From assembly GCA_035944135.1 (NCBI GenBank), contig DASZBM010000001.1:496001-560000 (forward strand): 64,000 nt of DNA, written 5' to 3'. The notes under the pieces are model-generated. The model ran no database searches and had not been told where the DNA came from. It saw only the letters and a program-made list of their open reading frames with translations. Both the position numbers and the translations under genes were made by a program. Within the stretch, counting starts at the first letter, position 1, and every line of letters starts with the position of its first letter. This stretch comes from Acidobacteriaceae bacterium (GTDB lineage: Bacteria > Acidobacteriota > Terriglobia > Terriglobales > Acidobacteriaceae). This document shows positions 45,130-54,938 of the stretch, in pieces.

Positions 45130-46475
45130 GACTTGGCCTCGCGGCGGTGCGTGAAGGAGCGGGCATCCGGCCCGCGGTAGTCTCCGGCGATGTGGCCGTG
45201 GCCGCGCAGAACGTACTTGTAGGTGGTCAGGCCGTCGAGACCGACGGGGCCGCGGGCGTGCAGCTTGCTGGTGCTGATGCCCACCTCGGCGCCAAAGCCG
45301 TAGCGGAAGCCGTCGGCGAAGCGCGTGGAAGCGTTGTGAAAGACGCCGGCGGCGTCCACCTCGCGGAGAAATCTTTCTGCGGCATCGGGATCTTCCGTGA
45401 GGATCGATTCCGTGTGCGAAGAGCCGTGGGCGTGGATGTGATCGATCGCGGCATCGAGCGAATCGACGATGCCGATCGCGAGCTCGGGTACGCCGTACTC
45501 GCAGTGCCACGTGGTGACCGGTTGCACGTCGTTACTGATGGATCGCACCTGCTCATCGCCGTAAACCACAACGTTGCGATCACGCAAACGGTTCAACAAC
45601 CTCGGAAGAAACTGATCTTTGATGTCGCGATGGACGAGAACGGTTTCGACTGCGTTGCAGGCTGCTGGGTAGTCGAACTTGGCGTCGTCGATCACGCGCA
45701 GAGCGAGCTCCTGGTCGGCGGCGCTGTCGACATAGATGTGGCAGATGCCCTCGGAGTGGCCGAGGACGGGAATCCGCGTGTTCGCCTGCACGTACTCGAC
45801 GAGCGCCTTTGACCCGCGCGGGATCACCATGTCGACGAGGTCGTGCATCGCGAGGAGATCGTTGACCTCGTCGCGCCCGAGCACGAGCGAGATTGCATTT
45901 TCGGGGACTGCTTCGGTTGCCAGAGCGCTGCGCAGCACGCGCACGATGGCTTTTGCGGTGTGCTCTACCTCACGGCCGGGCTTAAGAATGACGGCGTTGC
46001 CGGATTTGATGGCGAGCGAGGAGATTTGGGTTACGGCATCCGGACGAGCTTCGAAGATCACTGCAAGCACGCCAAGCGGAACGGAAATCTTCTCGAGGTG
46101 CAGCCCGCTCTTCGCCATTTCGCGCGCTGAAGAGACATAGGGATCGGCGTCATCGAGTTCGATGGCGTCCAGCTTGCGATTGAGCGGATCCGGCAGTGCG
46201 GCGACCGAGCGAACCTGCACGGTCATCTCGTCGAGTTTGGCTTCCGTGAGCTTGAGCCGGGAGAGTGTGCTTTCGGGCAGCGCGTCGTCTGCACTTAGAG
46301 CGGAGGCACGCTGCATGTCCTCAGCGTTCGCGGCAAAGAGCTCCGAGGCCGATTGTTCGAGCGCAGAGGCCATCGCTTCGAGCATGCGATTGCGCTTCGC
46401 TTCATCGAGCGATGCGAGCGAACGAGAGGCACGCCTGGCTGATTCTGCGATCTCGCGTACGCTCGCGGAACTCAT
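45126..46475 (-). CDS. proA: gamma-glutamyl phosphate reductase
   Basis: A 449-residue NADPH enzyme giving glutamate-5-semialdehyde for proline. Motifs: PLGVLAVIFEARPDAVTQISSLAIKSGNAVILKPGREVEHT; VIPRGSKALVEYVQANTRIPVLGHSEGICHIYVD; and DYPAACNAVETVLVH with the catalytic Cys. ATG 46475 overlaps the proB stop by 4 bp (ATGA). Length is slightly above the E. coli 417 residues because of an Ala/Ser-rich N-terminus. Confidence 0.95.
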   Translation of the reverse strand: MSSASVREIAESARRASRSLASLDEAKRNRMLEAMASALEQSASELFAANAEDMQRASALSADDALPESTLSRLKLTEAKLDEMTVQVRSVAALPDPLNRKLDAIELDDADPYVSSAREMAKSGLHLEKISVPLGVLAVIFEARPDAVTQISSLAIKSGNAVILKPGREVEHTAKAIVRVLRSALATEAVPENAISLVLGRDEVNDLLAMHDLVDMVIPRGSKALVEYVQANTRIPVLGHSEGICHIYVDSAADQELALRVIDDAKFDYPAACNAVETVLVHRDIKDQFLPRLLNRLRDRNVVVYGDEQVRSISNDVQPVTTWHCEYGVPELAIGIVDSLDAAIDHIHAHGSSHTESILTEDPDAAERFLREVDAAGVFHNASTRFADGFRYGFGAEVGISTSKLHARGPVGLDGLTTYKYVLRGHGHIAGDYRGPDARSFTHRREAKS

Positions 46476-47341
46476 CGCGTGACCCCAGCGACCTGATGAG
46501 TGGATGCGAAGCGCGTGCCCACCTCCTCGCCGTCGACGATGCGCTCGAGCACTGCGGGCGTGCGGCCATTGGCGATGACGACCTGTTTCCCGGCGTCGAG
46601 TGCAATGCGCGCGGATTCGAGCTTGGAGAGCATGCCTCCGCGCCCGCGACCGTTGCCGCCGTGCGCGAGCTCGAGCACGCGTGCGTCGATCTGCGAGACC
46701 GAAGGGATGATCGTTGCGCCAGTTTCTGCAGGGTTGCGGTCGTAGAGGCCGTCGACGTCCGACAGAAGAACAAGCAGATCGGCGTCGATGTGCGTGAGCA
46801 ACAGCGCAGAGAGCTTGTCGTTGTCGCCGAAGAGGCGGCCTTGTGTGCCGTTGGTCCGTGGTTCGCCGACGTGTTCGCCCTGCTCGTCGTTGACGTGAGG
46901 AGGAACTAGCGGACGATCGAGCTCCATCGTCGAGACGGTATCGTTCTCGTTCACGATGGGGATGACGCCGAGTGCGAGGAGTGAATGCAGTGTGGCGCGA
47001 AGGTTCGCGTGACGGACAGGATCGCGGAAGTCGTCTTCCGTGAGGAGCACCTGCGCGATGCGGCAACCGAGACGGTCGAATGCGTCGTCGTAGAGAGCCA
47101 TCAAGCGTGATTGGCCGATGGCAGCGCATGCCTGAATTTGTTCAAGCGCCTTGGGCCGTTCGGCAAGTCCGAGACGTTCTGCGCCGAGCCCGATAGCGCC
47201 CGAGCTGACGACGAGCACGTCGATGCCGCGGTTGCGGAGTGCGGCGATCTGCTCCACGAGCCCGCAGAGCAGTCCCAGCGCGACCTTACCGTCAGGACGC
47301 ATGATGACGTTCGTCCCGAGTTTGACGACGATGCGCCGCAT
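46472..47341 (-). CDS. proB: glutamate 5-kinase, short form without PUA domain
   Basis: A 289-residue amino-acid kinase: [63 protein letters not shown] and [21 protein letters not shown] are the ProB signatures. It phosphorylates glutamate in the first step of proline synthesis. E. coli ProB has about 367 residues with a C-terminal PUA domain; here the frame ends after the kinase fold. ATG 47341 has GGGAG 7 nt upstream. It sits 12 bp after aroF. Confidence 0.94.
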   Translation of the reverse strand: MRRIVVKLGTNVIMRPDGKVALGLLCGLVEQIAALRNRGIDVLVVSSGAIGLGAERLGLAERPKALEQIQACAAIGQSRLMALYDDAFDRLGCRIAQVLLTEDDFRDPVRHANLRATLHSLLALGVIPIVNENDTVSTMELDRPLVPPHVNDEQGEHVGEPRTNGTQGRLFGDNDKLSALLLTHIDADLLVLLSDVDGLYDRNPAETGATIIPSVSQIDARVLELAHGGNGRGRGGMLSKLESARIALDAGKQVVIANGRTPAVLERIVDGEEVGTRFASTHQVAGVTR

Positions 47342-47353
47342 GCGCGTGCTCCC

Positions 47354-48397
47354 TTACGCGTGGGCCGCGGCGACTGCCGGAGCGATGCTGCGATCGACGA
47401 CGGGAGCGAGTCTGCGGAGACGCTCGACGAGCTCGGTGAGTTGGGCCGGGAAGAGCGACTGCGCGCCGTCCGACATCGCCTTGTCCGGGTTCGGATGCAT
47501 CTCCATCAGCAGCCCGTCAGCGCCTGCCGCGACGCAGGCAAGAGCGAGCGCGGGCACAAGGTCGCGCTTGCCGACACCGTGCGATGGATCGCCGAGCACC
47601 GGAAGGTGCGTGAGCTTCTTGAGCACGGGGATGGCGGAGACGTCCATCGTGTTGCGCGTGTAGGTCTCGAAGGTGCGGATGCCGCGCTCGCAAAGCATAA
47701 GGTCGTAGTTGCCGCCGGAGAGAATGTACTCGGCGGAGAGCAGAACCTCTTCGATGGTGGCGGAGATGCCGCGCTTGAGCAGGCAGGGCTTGCGCACGTG
47801 GCCGAGCTCACGGAGCAGGTTGAAGTTCTGCATGTTGCGCGCGCCGATCTGGAAGCAGTCGATATACGGCAGCATGACTTCTATCTGCGAGATCTCCATG
47901 ACCTCAGTGATGACGAGGAGGCCGTATTCGTCGGCGGCCTCGCGCATGATCTTCAGACCTTCGACGCCCATGCCCTGGAAGCTATAGGGCGAGCTGCGCG
48001 GCTTGAATGCGCCGCCGCGAAGGAACTGCGCGCCCGCAGCAGCAACCTGCTTGGCGCTGAGGCGAATCTGATCACGGCTCTCCACCGAGCACGGGCCGGC
48101 CATGATGACGACCTCTTCGCCGCCAACGACAACGCCATTGGGGAAGCGCACGCGCGTGCCTTCCGGGCGGAAGCCGCGGCCCGCGAGCTTGTAGGGCGAG
48201 GAGATGCGGTAGGCCTGATGCACGCCGGGCAACACCTGGAACTCGGTGACCTCAAAGTGCGCGGGTGTGCCGACACCGGCCAAAATCGTTTGCGTCTCGC
48301 CGGTAGTGCGGTGGACGTTGAAACCCAACTCCACCATGCGCTCGATTACGTGCTGAATCTGTTCGTCCGTGGCTCGGTCCTGCATTGCGACGATCAT
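47354..48397 (-). CDS. aroF: 3-deoxy-7-phosphoheptulonate synthase (AroF/type I-beta, with N-terminal ferredoxin-like domain)
   Basis: A 347-residue enzyme. Residues 1-70 form the small regulatory ferredoxin-like domain of I-beta DAHP synthases ([25 protein letters not shown]). The barrel shows [47 protein letters not shown] and [13 protein letters not shown]. It catalyses the first step of the shikimate pathway. ATG 48397 is preceded by an in-frame GTG and by AAGGA. It lies between the chorismate mutase gene and proB in the operon. Confidence 0.94.
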   Translation of the reverse strand: MIVAMQDRATDEQIQHVIERMVELGFNVHRTTGETQTILAGVGTPAHFEVTEFQVLPGVHQAYRISSPYKLAGRGFRPEGTRVRFPNGVVVGGEEVVIMAGPCSVESRDQIRLSAKQVAAAGAQFLRGGAFKPRSSPYSFQGMGVEGLKIMREAADEYGLLVITEVMEISQIEVMLPYIDCFQIGARNMQNFNLLRELGHVRKPCLLKRGISATIEEVLLSAEYILSGGNYDLMLCERGIRTFETYTRNTMDVSAIPVLKKLTHLPVLGDPSHGVGKRDLVPALALACVAAGADGLLMEMHPNPDKAMSDGAQSLFPAQLTELVERLRRLAPVVDRSIAPAVAAAHA

Positions 48398-48472
48398 CAC
48401 TGGATTCCTTCCCGCGCCGTCCGCATGACGGCGCTCTCTTGCAAATGTGTGCGCGAGGCGCGCGAGATGTGG

Positions 48473-48778
48473 CTAGCTTTTGCTGCCGGAGACTTGCTGG
48501 TGTGAGGCTGGGATGCCATGATCGGGCCGCTGCAGCGAACGCATGATGTCCATGATGCGTTCGTAGATGTCCTGCACCTGCTCAGGAGCGAGCGGGCCCG
48601 GGCTGGCGTTGCGGGCGTGCTCGATGACCTGGCGCTCGCGCTGCGGCTCGTAGATGGCTGCGCCGTCCTTGCGCTTGATCTCGCCGATGGCGATGGCGCA
48701 GGCGGCTCTTTCATTGAGCAGCTTAACGATCTGCTCATCCAATTCGTCGATTTTCTTGCGCCAGTCGGCGATGTCCAT
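48473..48778 (-). CDS. chorismate mutase, AroQ class
   Basis: A 101-residue all-helical protein: WRKKIDELDEQIVKLLNERAACAIAIGEIKRKDG is the AroQ first helix with its catalytic Arg and Lys, and IYEPQRERQVIEHARNASPGPLAPEQVQDIYERIMDIMRSLQ the later helices. It converts chorismate to prephenate, the substrate of TyrA encoded at the end of the same operon. ATG 48778 with GAGG upstream. Here it is a stand-alone enzyme, not fused to prephenate dehydratase or DAHP synthase. Confidence 0.92.
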   Translation of the reverse strand: MDIADWRKKIDELDEQIVKLLNERAACAIAIGEIKRKDGAAIYEPQRERQVIEHARNASPGPLAPEQVQDIYERIMDIMRSLQRPDHGIPASHQQVSGSKS

Positions 48779-48821
48779 AGTCCTCGTGCCTCATGTTGAT
48801 GATACGTGTTGGTCGAGGAGA

Positions 48822-49630
48822 TCATGCGTGCACCTCGCGGGCGATCTCGTTGGCGTTGTTGTGCGTGGCGTTATCGTTTCCGCGGAGAGAGCGGACGAAA
48901 TCGCCGACGGCTTGCGCGGCTTCAGCTGCTGGAGTTTTTTCGACGAGGCCGACGATGGCGCTTCCGATCACGGCTGCGTCAGCGAAGGCGCTGACCGAGC
49001 GAACATGATCGGCGTTCGAGATTCCGAAGCCGAGTGCGATCGGAAGATCCGTGAACTGTTTCAGGCGGCGGACGAGCGTTTCGGCGTCCGCGGCGAGCTC
49101 CGTCTGCGTGCCGGTGATGCCGACGCGCGAGATGGCGTAGACGAAGCCGCGCGAGTGCTCGGCGATCGCGCGGAGACGATCGTCGGGCGAGGTGGGTGCG
49201 GCGAGGAAGACGGGCGCGAGATCGTTGGCGCGCATGACGTCGAGGTACTCGGCGGCTTCTTCGACGATCATGTCGGTGAGGAGGACGCCGTCGGCGCCGT
49301 GCGCCTTCGCGGCTTTGGCGAACTCGGCCATACCCATGCGGATGACGGGATTGAGATAGCTGAAAAGGATGATGCCGGCTTGCGGGCGCAGCTTGCGGAT
49401 GTCGAGGCAGGTTTCGAGGACGTCGGCGAGACGCGTGCCTCGGGCGACGGCGCGTTCGCTGGCCCGCTGAATCACGGGGCCGTCGGCGAGCGGATCGCTG
49501 AAGGGAACGCCGAGCTCGATGACGTCGGCGCCCGCGTCGATGGCGGCGATGGCCATGTCGCGCGTCGTGGCGAGGTCGGGGTCGCCCGCGGTGAGGTAGA
49601 TGACGAGGCCGGGTTTGCGGTCGAAACGGA

Positions 49631-49634
<4 letters not shown>
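48822..49634 (-). CDS. trpA: tryptophan synthase alpha chain
   Basis: A 270-residue TIM-barrel protein: [38 protein letters not shown] (catalytic Glu) and [13 protein letters not shown] are diagnostic. It releases indole from indole-3-glycerol phosphate and channels it to TrpB. Start GTG 49634 overlaps the trpB stop (GTGA). No other trp genes (trpE, D, C, F) are in the window. Confidence 0.96.
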
Positions 49635-50848
<1,214 letters not shown>

Positions 50849-50878
50849 GTGATGCTCGATCCTCGTTAGCTGGGTCGT

Positions 50879-50999
50879 AAAAACGAAAGCCGCGACTCGT
50901 ATTGAGTTCGCGGCTCGGGGCTTTTTGATGCAGTCTGCTGAGTCTCTTTACTTCAGCAGAAGTCAGTCCGCCGCGGCCGCTACTGTCCACCAGTAGCGG
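50879..50999 (-). promoter_or_regulatory. transcription attenuator of the trpB-tyrA operon
   Basis: Three hairpins follow on the minus strand. (1) CCGCTACTG/CAGTAGCGG, perfect 9 bp, at 50977-50999, covers the leader's Trp codons. (2) TCTGCTGA/TCAGCAGA at 50934-50960. (3) AGCCGCGA/TCGCGGCT with an inner CTC/GAG at 50888-50915, followed by TTCGTTTTT, is a rho-independent terminator. The segment at 50970-50975 can pair with 50909-50914 (six G-C pairs), which would break the terminator. A ribosome at the leader's stop codon would cover that segment, while one stalled on Trp would leave it free. This is inferred by inspection, not by folding. Confidence 0.8.
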
Positions 51000-51037
51000 T
51001 ACGGAAAAGCAAAGAACGCGATGGACGACAGAGACAT
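50963..51037 (-). CDS. trpL: aromatic-amino-acid leader peptide of the trp operon
   Basis: A 24-codon frame in the 5' leader of trpB. It opens MSLSSIA, then reads FFAFP, YRYWW and TVAAAAD before a TGA. Seven of 24 residues are aromatic: Phe at 8, 9 and 11, Tyr at 13 and 15, Trp at 16 and 17. Tandem Trp codons before a terminator are the mark of trp attenuation; the added Phe and Tyr codons match an operon that also makes chorismate, prephenate and tyrosine. The start is ATG with AAGG only 2 nt away, a weak point. A -35/-10-like pair (TTGCGC, 17 nt, TACCGT) lies just upstream but would leave almost no 5' UTR. Confidence 0.78.
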   Translation of the reverse strand: MSLSSIAFFAFPYRYWWTVAAAAD

Positions 51038-51213
51038 CGCCTTTACGGTACACCCGGGCTTCGCATCGCGCAAGGGTTGCCCCAAGAATTCTTTTTTTGA
51101 GTGCATCCGGCGCGCACGCGAGGGGCATCGCATTAGAGGGCCGCAGATACGAAAGTGGGCTTGAAACAAGAGATTTTGCGGAGCGATTCCTTCAGCTTTT
51201 GAGGAGAAAAACA

Positions 51214-51531
51214 ATGAAGAAGTTTATGGGTCAGTTGGTAATCGGATCGATGTTTCTGCTGCCGGTCGGCATGTCGGCGCAGCATAGCGACCAGTACTAT
51301 CACGCCAAGCACGTGCAGGAAGAGCATGACGCGCACCATCACACCAAAGCGAAGATCGTCGGCGGATCAGCGGTGGGCGGAGCGGTAGTCGGCGGCCTGA
51401 TGGGCGGACCGAAGGGCGCAGTGCTTGGCGCTGGTGTAGGCGCGGGCGGCGGCCTGGTTGCGAACCACGTCCGCAAGCAGCACGACATCCACAAGCGCGA
51501 GCGCTGCGAGGATGAGGGCGGCTGCCGCTAA
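51214..51531 (+). CDS. small exported glycine-zipper protein
   Basis: A 105-residue protein: signal peptide (MKKFMGQLVIGSMFLLPVGMSAQ), a His-rich stretch (HAKHVQEEHDAHHHTK), then a glycine zipper (IVGGSAVGGAVVGGLMGGPKGAVLGAGVGAGGGLVANHV) and a charged Cys-containing tail. Similar proteins are seen in Acidobacteria; function unknown. ATG 51214 has GAGGAG 7 nt upstream. It is divergent from the trp leader, with 176 bp between the starts. Confidence 0.8.
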   Translation: MKKFMGQLVIGSMFLLPVGMSAQHSDQYYHAKHVQEEHDAHHHTKAKIVGGSAVGGAVVGGLMGGPKGAVLGAGVGAGGGLVANHVRKQHDIHKRERCEDEGGCR

Positions 51532-51546
51532 CAGCTCTGCAAACTG

Positions 51547-51579
51547 GCAAGTCAGTGCCGAATCAGCGGACTGACTTGC
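51547..51579. repeat. perfect inverted repeat
   Basis: GCAAGTCAGT / ACTGACTTGC, 10 bp, with an inner CCG/CGG pair, lies 15 bp after the glycine-zipper stop. No T-run follows. It may act as an mRNA 3'-end structure or weak terminator. Confidence 0.5.
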
Positions 51580-51627
51580 TGACTCGCTCTCTCATGCATA
51601 AGGACTAGCAAGCAGCATGCCAATACC

Positions 51628-51668
51628 AAAGGGTCGTCGCCGAAAGGCGCGGCCCTTTTTGATTTTTT
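51628..51668 (+). terminator. rho-independent terminator
   Basis: AAAGGG ... CCCTTT with an inner CGCC-GAAA-GGCG hairpin, followed by TTTTTGATTTTTT. It lies about 100 bp past the glycine-zipper gene. The remaining stretch up to 51846 shows no gene. Confidence 0.8.
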
Positions 51669-51846
51669 GTGATGAGGATGGGAAGGAATCAGAAGGATGT
51701 CGGTCGCAGTCACGAAGCTCGAAGTTGCACACGGGGAGGTTGCATGTAACCGCGAGCTCCGTGTCTGTCCCCACAAACTGCGATGCACGCAGATGTTCGC
51801 GCGGATGCCCGACTCCATCGGAACATCTGTGGAAGAAAGCTGCTGA

Positions 51847-52203
51847 CTAGCGCGAGAGCCGCGAACTGAATGTCTGACTGAGCCAGCAGCCGATGATGCC
51901 AAGCTCGGCGAGAAGTGCAAGCTCGATATCGAAGCTGAGGCTATGGAGATTGGGCGTGGCGTGGAGCGCCAAAGCAAACAGTGCTAACGCCGCCACCGGA
52001 ACCGAGAGGAGAGCAATCAGGCTGCCAAACTGCGGTACGATCCTTCGGCGGCGCGGCGGCTGGGCTACTGCAAGGGCCGCGACCTTTGCGGCGAAGTCGG
52101 CGGGAATCTGCAGCTCGGGCTTGTGCTCGAGTGCAGCCGTGAGGCGCGCGTCGTCTGTCATAGGGCCGCGCGGAGGCGTGAGTTTGTTGTCCATGTTGTT
52201 CAT
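51847..52203 (-). CDS. small membrane protein, probable partner of the ECF sigma factor
   Basis: A 118-residue protein: hydrophilic N-terminus (about 1-58), then two hydrophobic helices (FGSLIALLSVPVAALALFALAL and FDIELALLAELGIIGCWLS). Its start (ATG 52203) overlaps the stop of the sigma factor gene by 4 bp, so the two are cotranslated. Position suggests anti-sigma function, but no zinc anti-sigma motif (HxxxCxxC) is visible, so this is inference from context. Confidence 0.72.
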   Translation of the reverse strand: MNNMDNKLTPPRGPMTDDARLTAALEHKPELQIPADFAAKVAALAVAQPPRRRRIVPQFGSLIALLSVPVAALALFALALHATPNLHSLSFDIELALLAELGIIGCWLSQTFSSRLSR

Positions 52204-52817
52204 CGGGCCTCCAGAGGTTGAGGATACCGCGGCGGCGTCATGGGCCGTGATGGCGAGAGTTGCGCCTGGATAAGCGCGCTCATCCGTTTCCGGCCGCGGT
52301 GCAGGTGGGTGCGAACGGTGTTGATGGGCATCTCCAGGGCGGCGGAGATAGCCTCGTAGCTGCAATCCTCCTGGTGGTAGAGGACCAGGACGGCGCGCTC
52401 GGGCTCAGAGAGCGAAAGCAGGGCGGCGTCGACGGCGTTTTGCAGCTCGGCGTCGGACAGGAGCTGTTCCGGCGTGCGGGCGTGGCCGTGCAGGGTGTCG
52501 CCGGGCAGGTTCTCGATCCACTCGGACGCTTCGTCGTCCATCGCGCTGGGTGGAGTAGCGACGAACTCGCGATCGCGGCGGCGGCGTTTCCACTCATCCT
52601 GCGCGACGTTGACGACGATGCGGTAGAGATAGGTGGTGATCGCGGAGTCGCCGCGGAACTCAGGAAGGGCGCGGTAGAGGCGCAGAAAGACCTCCTGCGC
52701 GAGGTCTTCGACATGCGGCCCGGCCCCGGTCATCCGCGAAAGGGTGCGAAAGACCATCGACTGGTGCTCGCGGACCAGGGATTCGAAGGCCTGCGGCGAT
52801 GTAAGGTCGGCGCGCAT
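52200..52817 (-). CDS. ECF-family RNA polymerase sigma factor
   Basis: A 205-residue sigma-70 family protein of RpoE type. Region 2: FESLVREHQSMVFRTLSRMTGAGPHVEDLAQEVFLRLYRALPEFRG and TYLYRIVVNVAQDEWKRRR. Region 4: ALLSLSEPERAVLVLYHQEDCSYEAISAALEMPINTVRTHLHRGRKRM, a helix-turn-helix. It directs RNA polymerase to a stress or surface regulon not identifiable here. Downstream overlaps a membrane protein gene. Confidence 0.93.
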   Translation of the reverse strand: MRADLTSPQAFESLVREHQSMVFRTLSRMTGAGPHVEDLAQEVFLRLYRALPEFRGDSAITTYLYRIVVNVAQDEWKRRRRDREFVATPPSAMDDEASEWIENLPGDTLHGHARTPEQLLSDAELQNAVDAALLSLSEPERAVLVLYHQEDCSYEAISAALEMPINTVRTHLHRGRKRMSALIQAQLSPSRPMTPPRYPQPLEAR

Positions 52818-52949
52818 GGGTGCGGGAGAGTCAGACTTCAGGATCGCGCAAAAGTTTCAGAGTGGCGAGTGAAACTTTCGGACGCCGGCTCAGTCTGAGG
52901 CCGACGTGATGTTGACGCTGACCCAGACGGTCAGGCCGGGAGGAAGCAA

Positions 52950-53420
52950 ATGGTAGATCTTGCAGTTTTGGCAATGCATGAAGCTGGTGATTATGCGTAT
53001 AGCCCCTTTATCGTGCCCGTTGCGGGCTGCGCGATGATTCTTGGAATTGTCGCCTTCAGTATGTGGTCGGGCGTTCGAAACCGTGAGATTCAGTCCCGGG
53101 AGCGCCTCGAAGCCATCGCGCGCGGTGTTCCGATTCCGCCGACGCCGGAAGAGCTTGCCATTACACATGGCCGGCCGACGGCTGACCTGCGGCGGCGGCG
53201 CGCAAACATTCGGCTGGCAGGCGTGGTGCTCCTGGCCAGCGCGGTGGGCATCATCTTGTTCTTCATTGCTCTGTCGGCAGTGTTGCAGGAGAGGGCTGTG
53301 CTCTGTGGCGCGGCGGTCGGGTTGATTCCGCTGGCGATCGGCGGCGGATTCCTCATCGACACCAAGATTCAGACACACGAGATGGATGAGATTCGGACGC
53401 AGGGCGGTTCGCCGGTCTAA
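52950..53420 (+). CDS. membrane protein, DUF6249-like
   Basis: A 156-residue protein with an N-terminal helix (FIVPVAGCAMILGIVAFSMW), a charged segment (RNREIQSRERLEAIARGVPIPPTPEEL) and two C-terminal helices (IRLAGVVLLASAVGIILFFIAL, VLCGAAVGLIPLAIGGGFLI). The 'RLEAIARGVPIPP' block followed by two helices is typical of DUF6249 proteins often found beside ECF sigma factor genes. It is divergent from the sigma gene here. ATG 52950 with GGGAGGA upstream. Confidence 0.72.
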   Translation: MVDLAVLAMHEAGDYAYSPFIVPVAGCAMILGIVAFSMWSGVRNREIQSRERLEAIARGVPIPPTPEELAITHGRPTADLRRRRANIRLAGVVLLASAVGIILFFIALSAVLQERAVLCGAAVGLIPLAIGGGFLIDTKIQTHEMDEIRTQGGSPV

Positions 53421-53456
53421 GTGTCTCCTCGGCTACTTCGATAGACTGGAAGCTCT

Positions 53457-54830
53457 ATGACTTCCGGCAATGACAAGGGCGCGCCTCGCGGTGAGGCGCG
53501 CCCATCGCGAGCGGCGGGCTTACAAATCAAGGCCGTTCGCGGCACCCGTGATCTTCTTCCTGACCAGACTCCGCTGTGGAACCGCGTGGAAGCGACCGCG
53601 CGCGCGGTTTTTGCGCGCTATGGCTTCGGCGAAATTCGCACACCCGTGTTCGAGACGACCGACCTGTTCGCCCGCGGCGTGGGCGAGGAGACGGATATCG
53701 TCTCCAAGGAGATGTTCACGTGGGAGGACCGGGCCCGCGCTGCGAGCGAAAAAGCACAATCGCTGACGCTGCGGCCGGAGTCGACGGCCGGCGTCGTTCG
53801 CGCTTACATCGAGCACAAGATGGGCGAGACCGGCGCGCTGCAGAAGCTCTATTACATCGGGCCACAGTTCCGGCGCGAGCGTCCGCAGAGGGGCCGCTAC
53901 CGCCAGTTCTGGCAGATCGGCGCGGAGGTGATCGGCCCGCCGAGCTCCGGGTCGGAGTCGCCGCTGCGTGATGCTGAAGTGCTGGAAATGCTCGCTTCCC
54001 TGCTGGATGAACTGGGCGTGCGCGACTGGCGGCTGGAGCTGAACTCGGTGGGCAATGCCGAGGACCGTGCACGCTACAACACAGCGCTGCGCGAAGCGTT
54101 AGCGCCGGTAAAGGACCGTCTCTGCCCCGACAACCAGCGTCGAGCGGAGACCAACCCGCTGCGCGTGCTGGACTCCAAGGATGAGCAGGACCAGGAGATC
54201 ATCAACGGCCTGCCGAAGATCGCCGACTACCTCGGCGACGCCTCACGCGAGCACTTTGCGCAGGTGCGCGCGGCGCTCGATGCGTGCGGCGTGCCGTACC
54301 ACGTGAATCCCCGCCTCGTGCGCGGGCTGGACTACTACACGCGCACGACCTTCGAGTTCACGGTGCAGACGGGACTGGGCACGCAGAATGCCCTTCTGGG
54401 CGGCGGCCGGTACGACGGCCTGAGCGAGATGCTCGGCGGCCCGAAGGCCCCGGGGATCGGGTTCGCGATCGGCGAAGACCGCCTGATCCTCGTGCTACAA
54501 GAGCAGGCGAAACAAGACGCTGAAGCAGCCGGTTCCGCCCCTGCCGAGGAGAAGCTGGACGCCTACATCGCCCCGCTGGGCATCGAGCGCAATGCCGCTG
54601 CCCTGGCGGTGGCAAGGGACTTGCGGCGCGCCGGGCTGAGCGTCGAGGTAGGTGACGGCACCTTCAAGCTGCGCAAGAGCTTCGAGGTCGCCGACCGTAT
54701 GGCGCGGGCCATTGTGCTGCTGGGTGAAGATGAGCTCGCCGCCAATGAAGCCACCGTGAAGACCTTCGCGACCGGCGAGCAGCGAAAGGTGCGGCGCGCC
54801 GAATTGGCGGACGCTCTCCGGCAACGCTAG
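53457..54830 (+). CDS. hisS: histidyl-tRNA synthetase
   Basis: A 457-residue class-II synthetase: IKAVRGTRDLLPDQTPLWNRVE, LRPESTAGVVRAYIEHKM (motif 2 region), YYIGPQFRRERPQRGRYRQFWQIGAEVIG, LVRGLDYYTRTTFEF and an anticodon-binding domain (KLDAYIAPLGIERNAAALAVARDLRRAGLSVEV). It charges tRNA-His. An extra basic stretch of about 20 residues precedes the conserved N-terminus. ATG 53457; GGAAG stands just upstream. Confidence 0.95.
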   Translation: MTSGNDKGAPRGEARPSRAAGLQIKAVRGTRDLLPDQTPLWNRVEATARAVFARYGFGEIRTPVFETTDLFARGVGEETDIVSKEMFTWEDRARAASEKAQSLTLRPESTAGVVRAYIEHKMGETGALQKLYYIGPQFRRERPQRGRYRQFWQIGAEVIGPPSSGSESPLRDAEVLEMLASLLDELGVRDWRLELNSVGNAEDRARYNTALREALAPVKDRLCPDNQRRAETNPLRVLDSKDEQDQEIINGLPKIADYLGDASREHFAQVRAALDACGVPYHVNPRLVRGLDYYTRTTFEFTVQTGLGTQNALLGGGRYDGLSEMLGGPKAPGIGFAIGEDRLILVLQEQAKQDAEAAGSAPAEEKLDAYIAPLGIERNAAALAVARDLRRAGLSVEVGDGTFKLRKSFEVADRMARAIVLLGEDELAANEATVKTFATGEQRKVRRAELADALRQR

Positions 54831-54938
54831 GTGACTAAAGACAGCATTGGAATGGCCCGGCGGGTGCGGTAGAGTCGGTGGCACCGAAAGACGCGAAGAT
54901 GCCAGTGCGAATTCAACACTGGTGCGGCCCATTTCGTC

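Noticed and set aside
50911-50926. Plus-strand terminator reading of the leader hairpin with CTTTTT.
   Set aside because: No plus-strand gene ends nearby; the minus-strand reading ahead of trpB is better supported.
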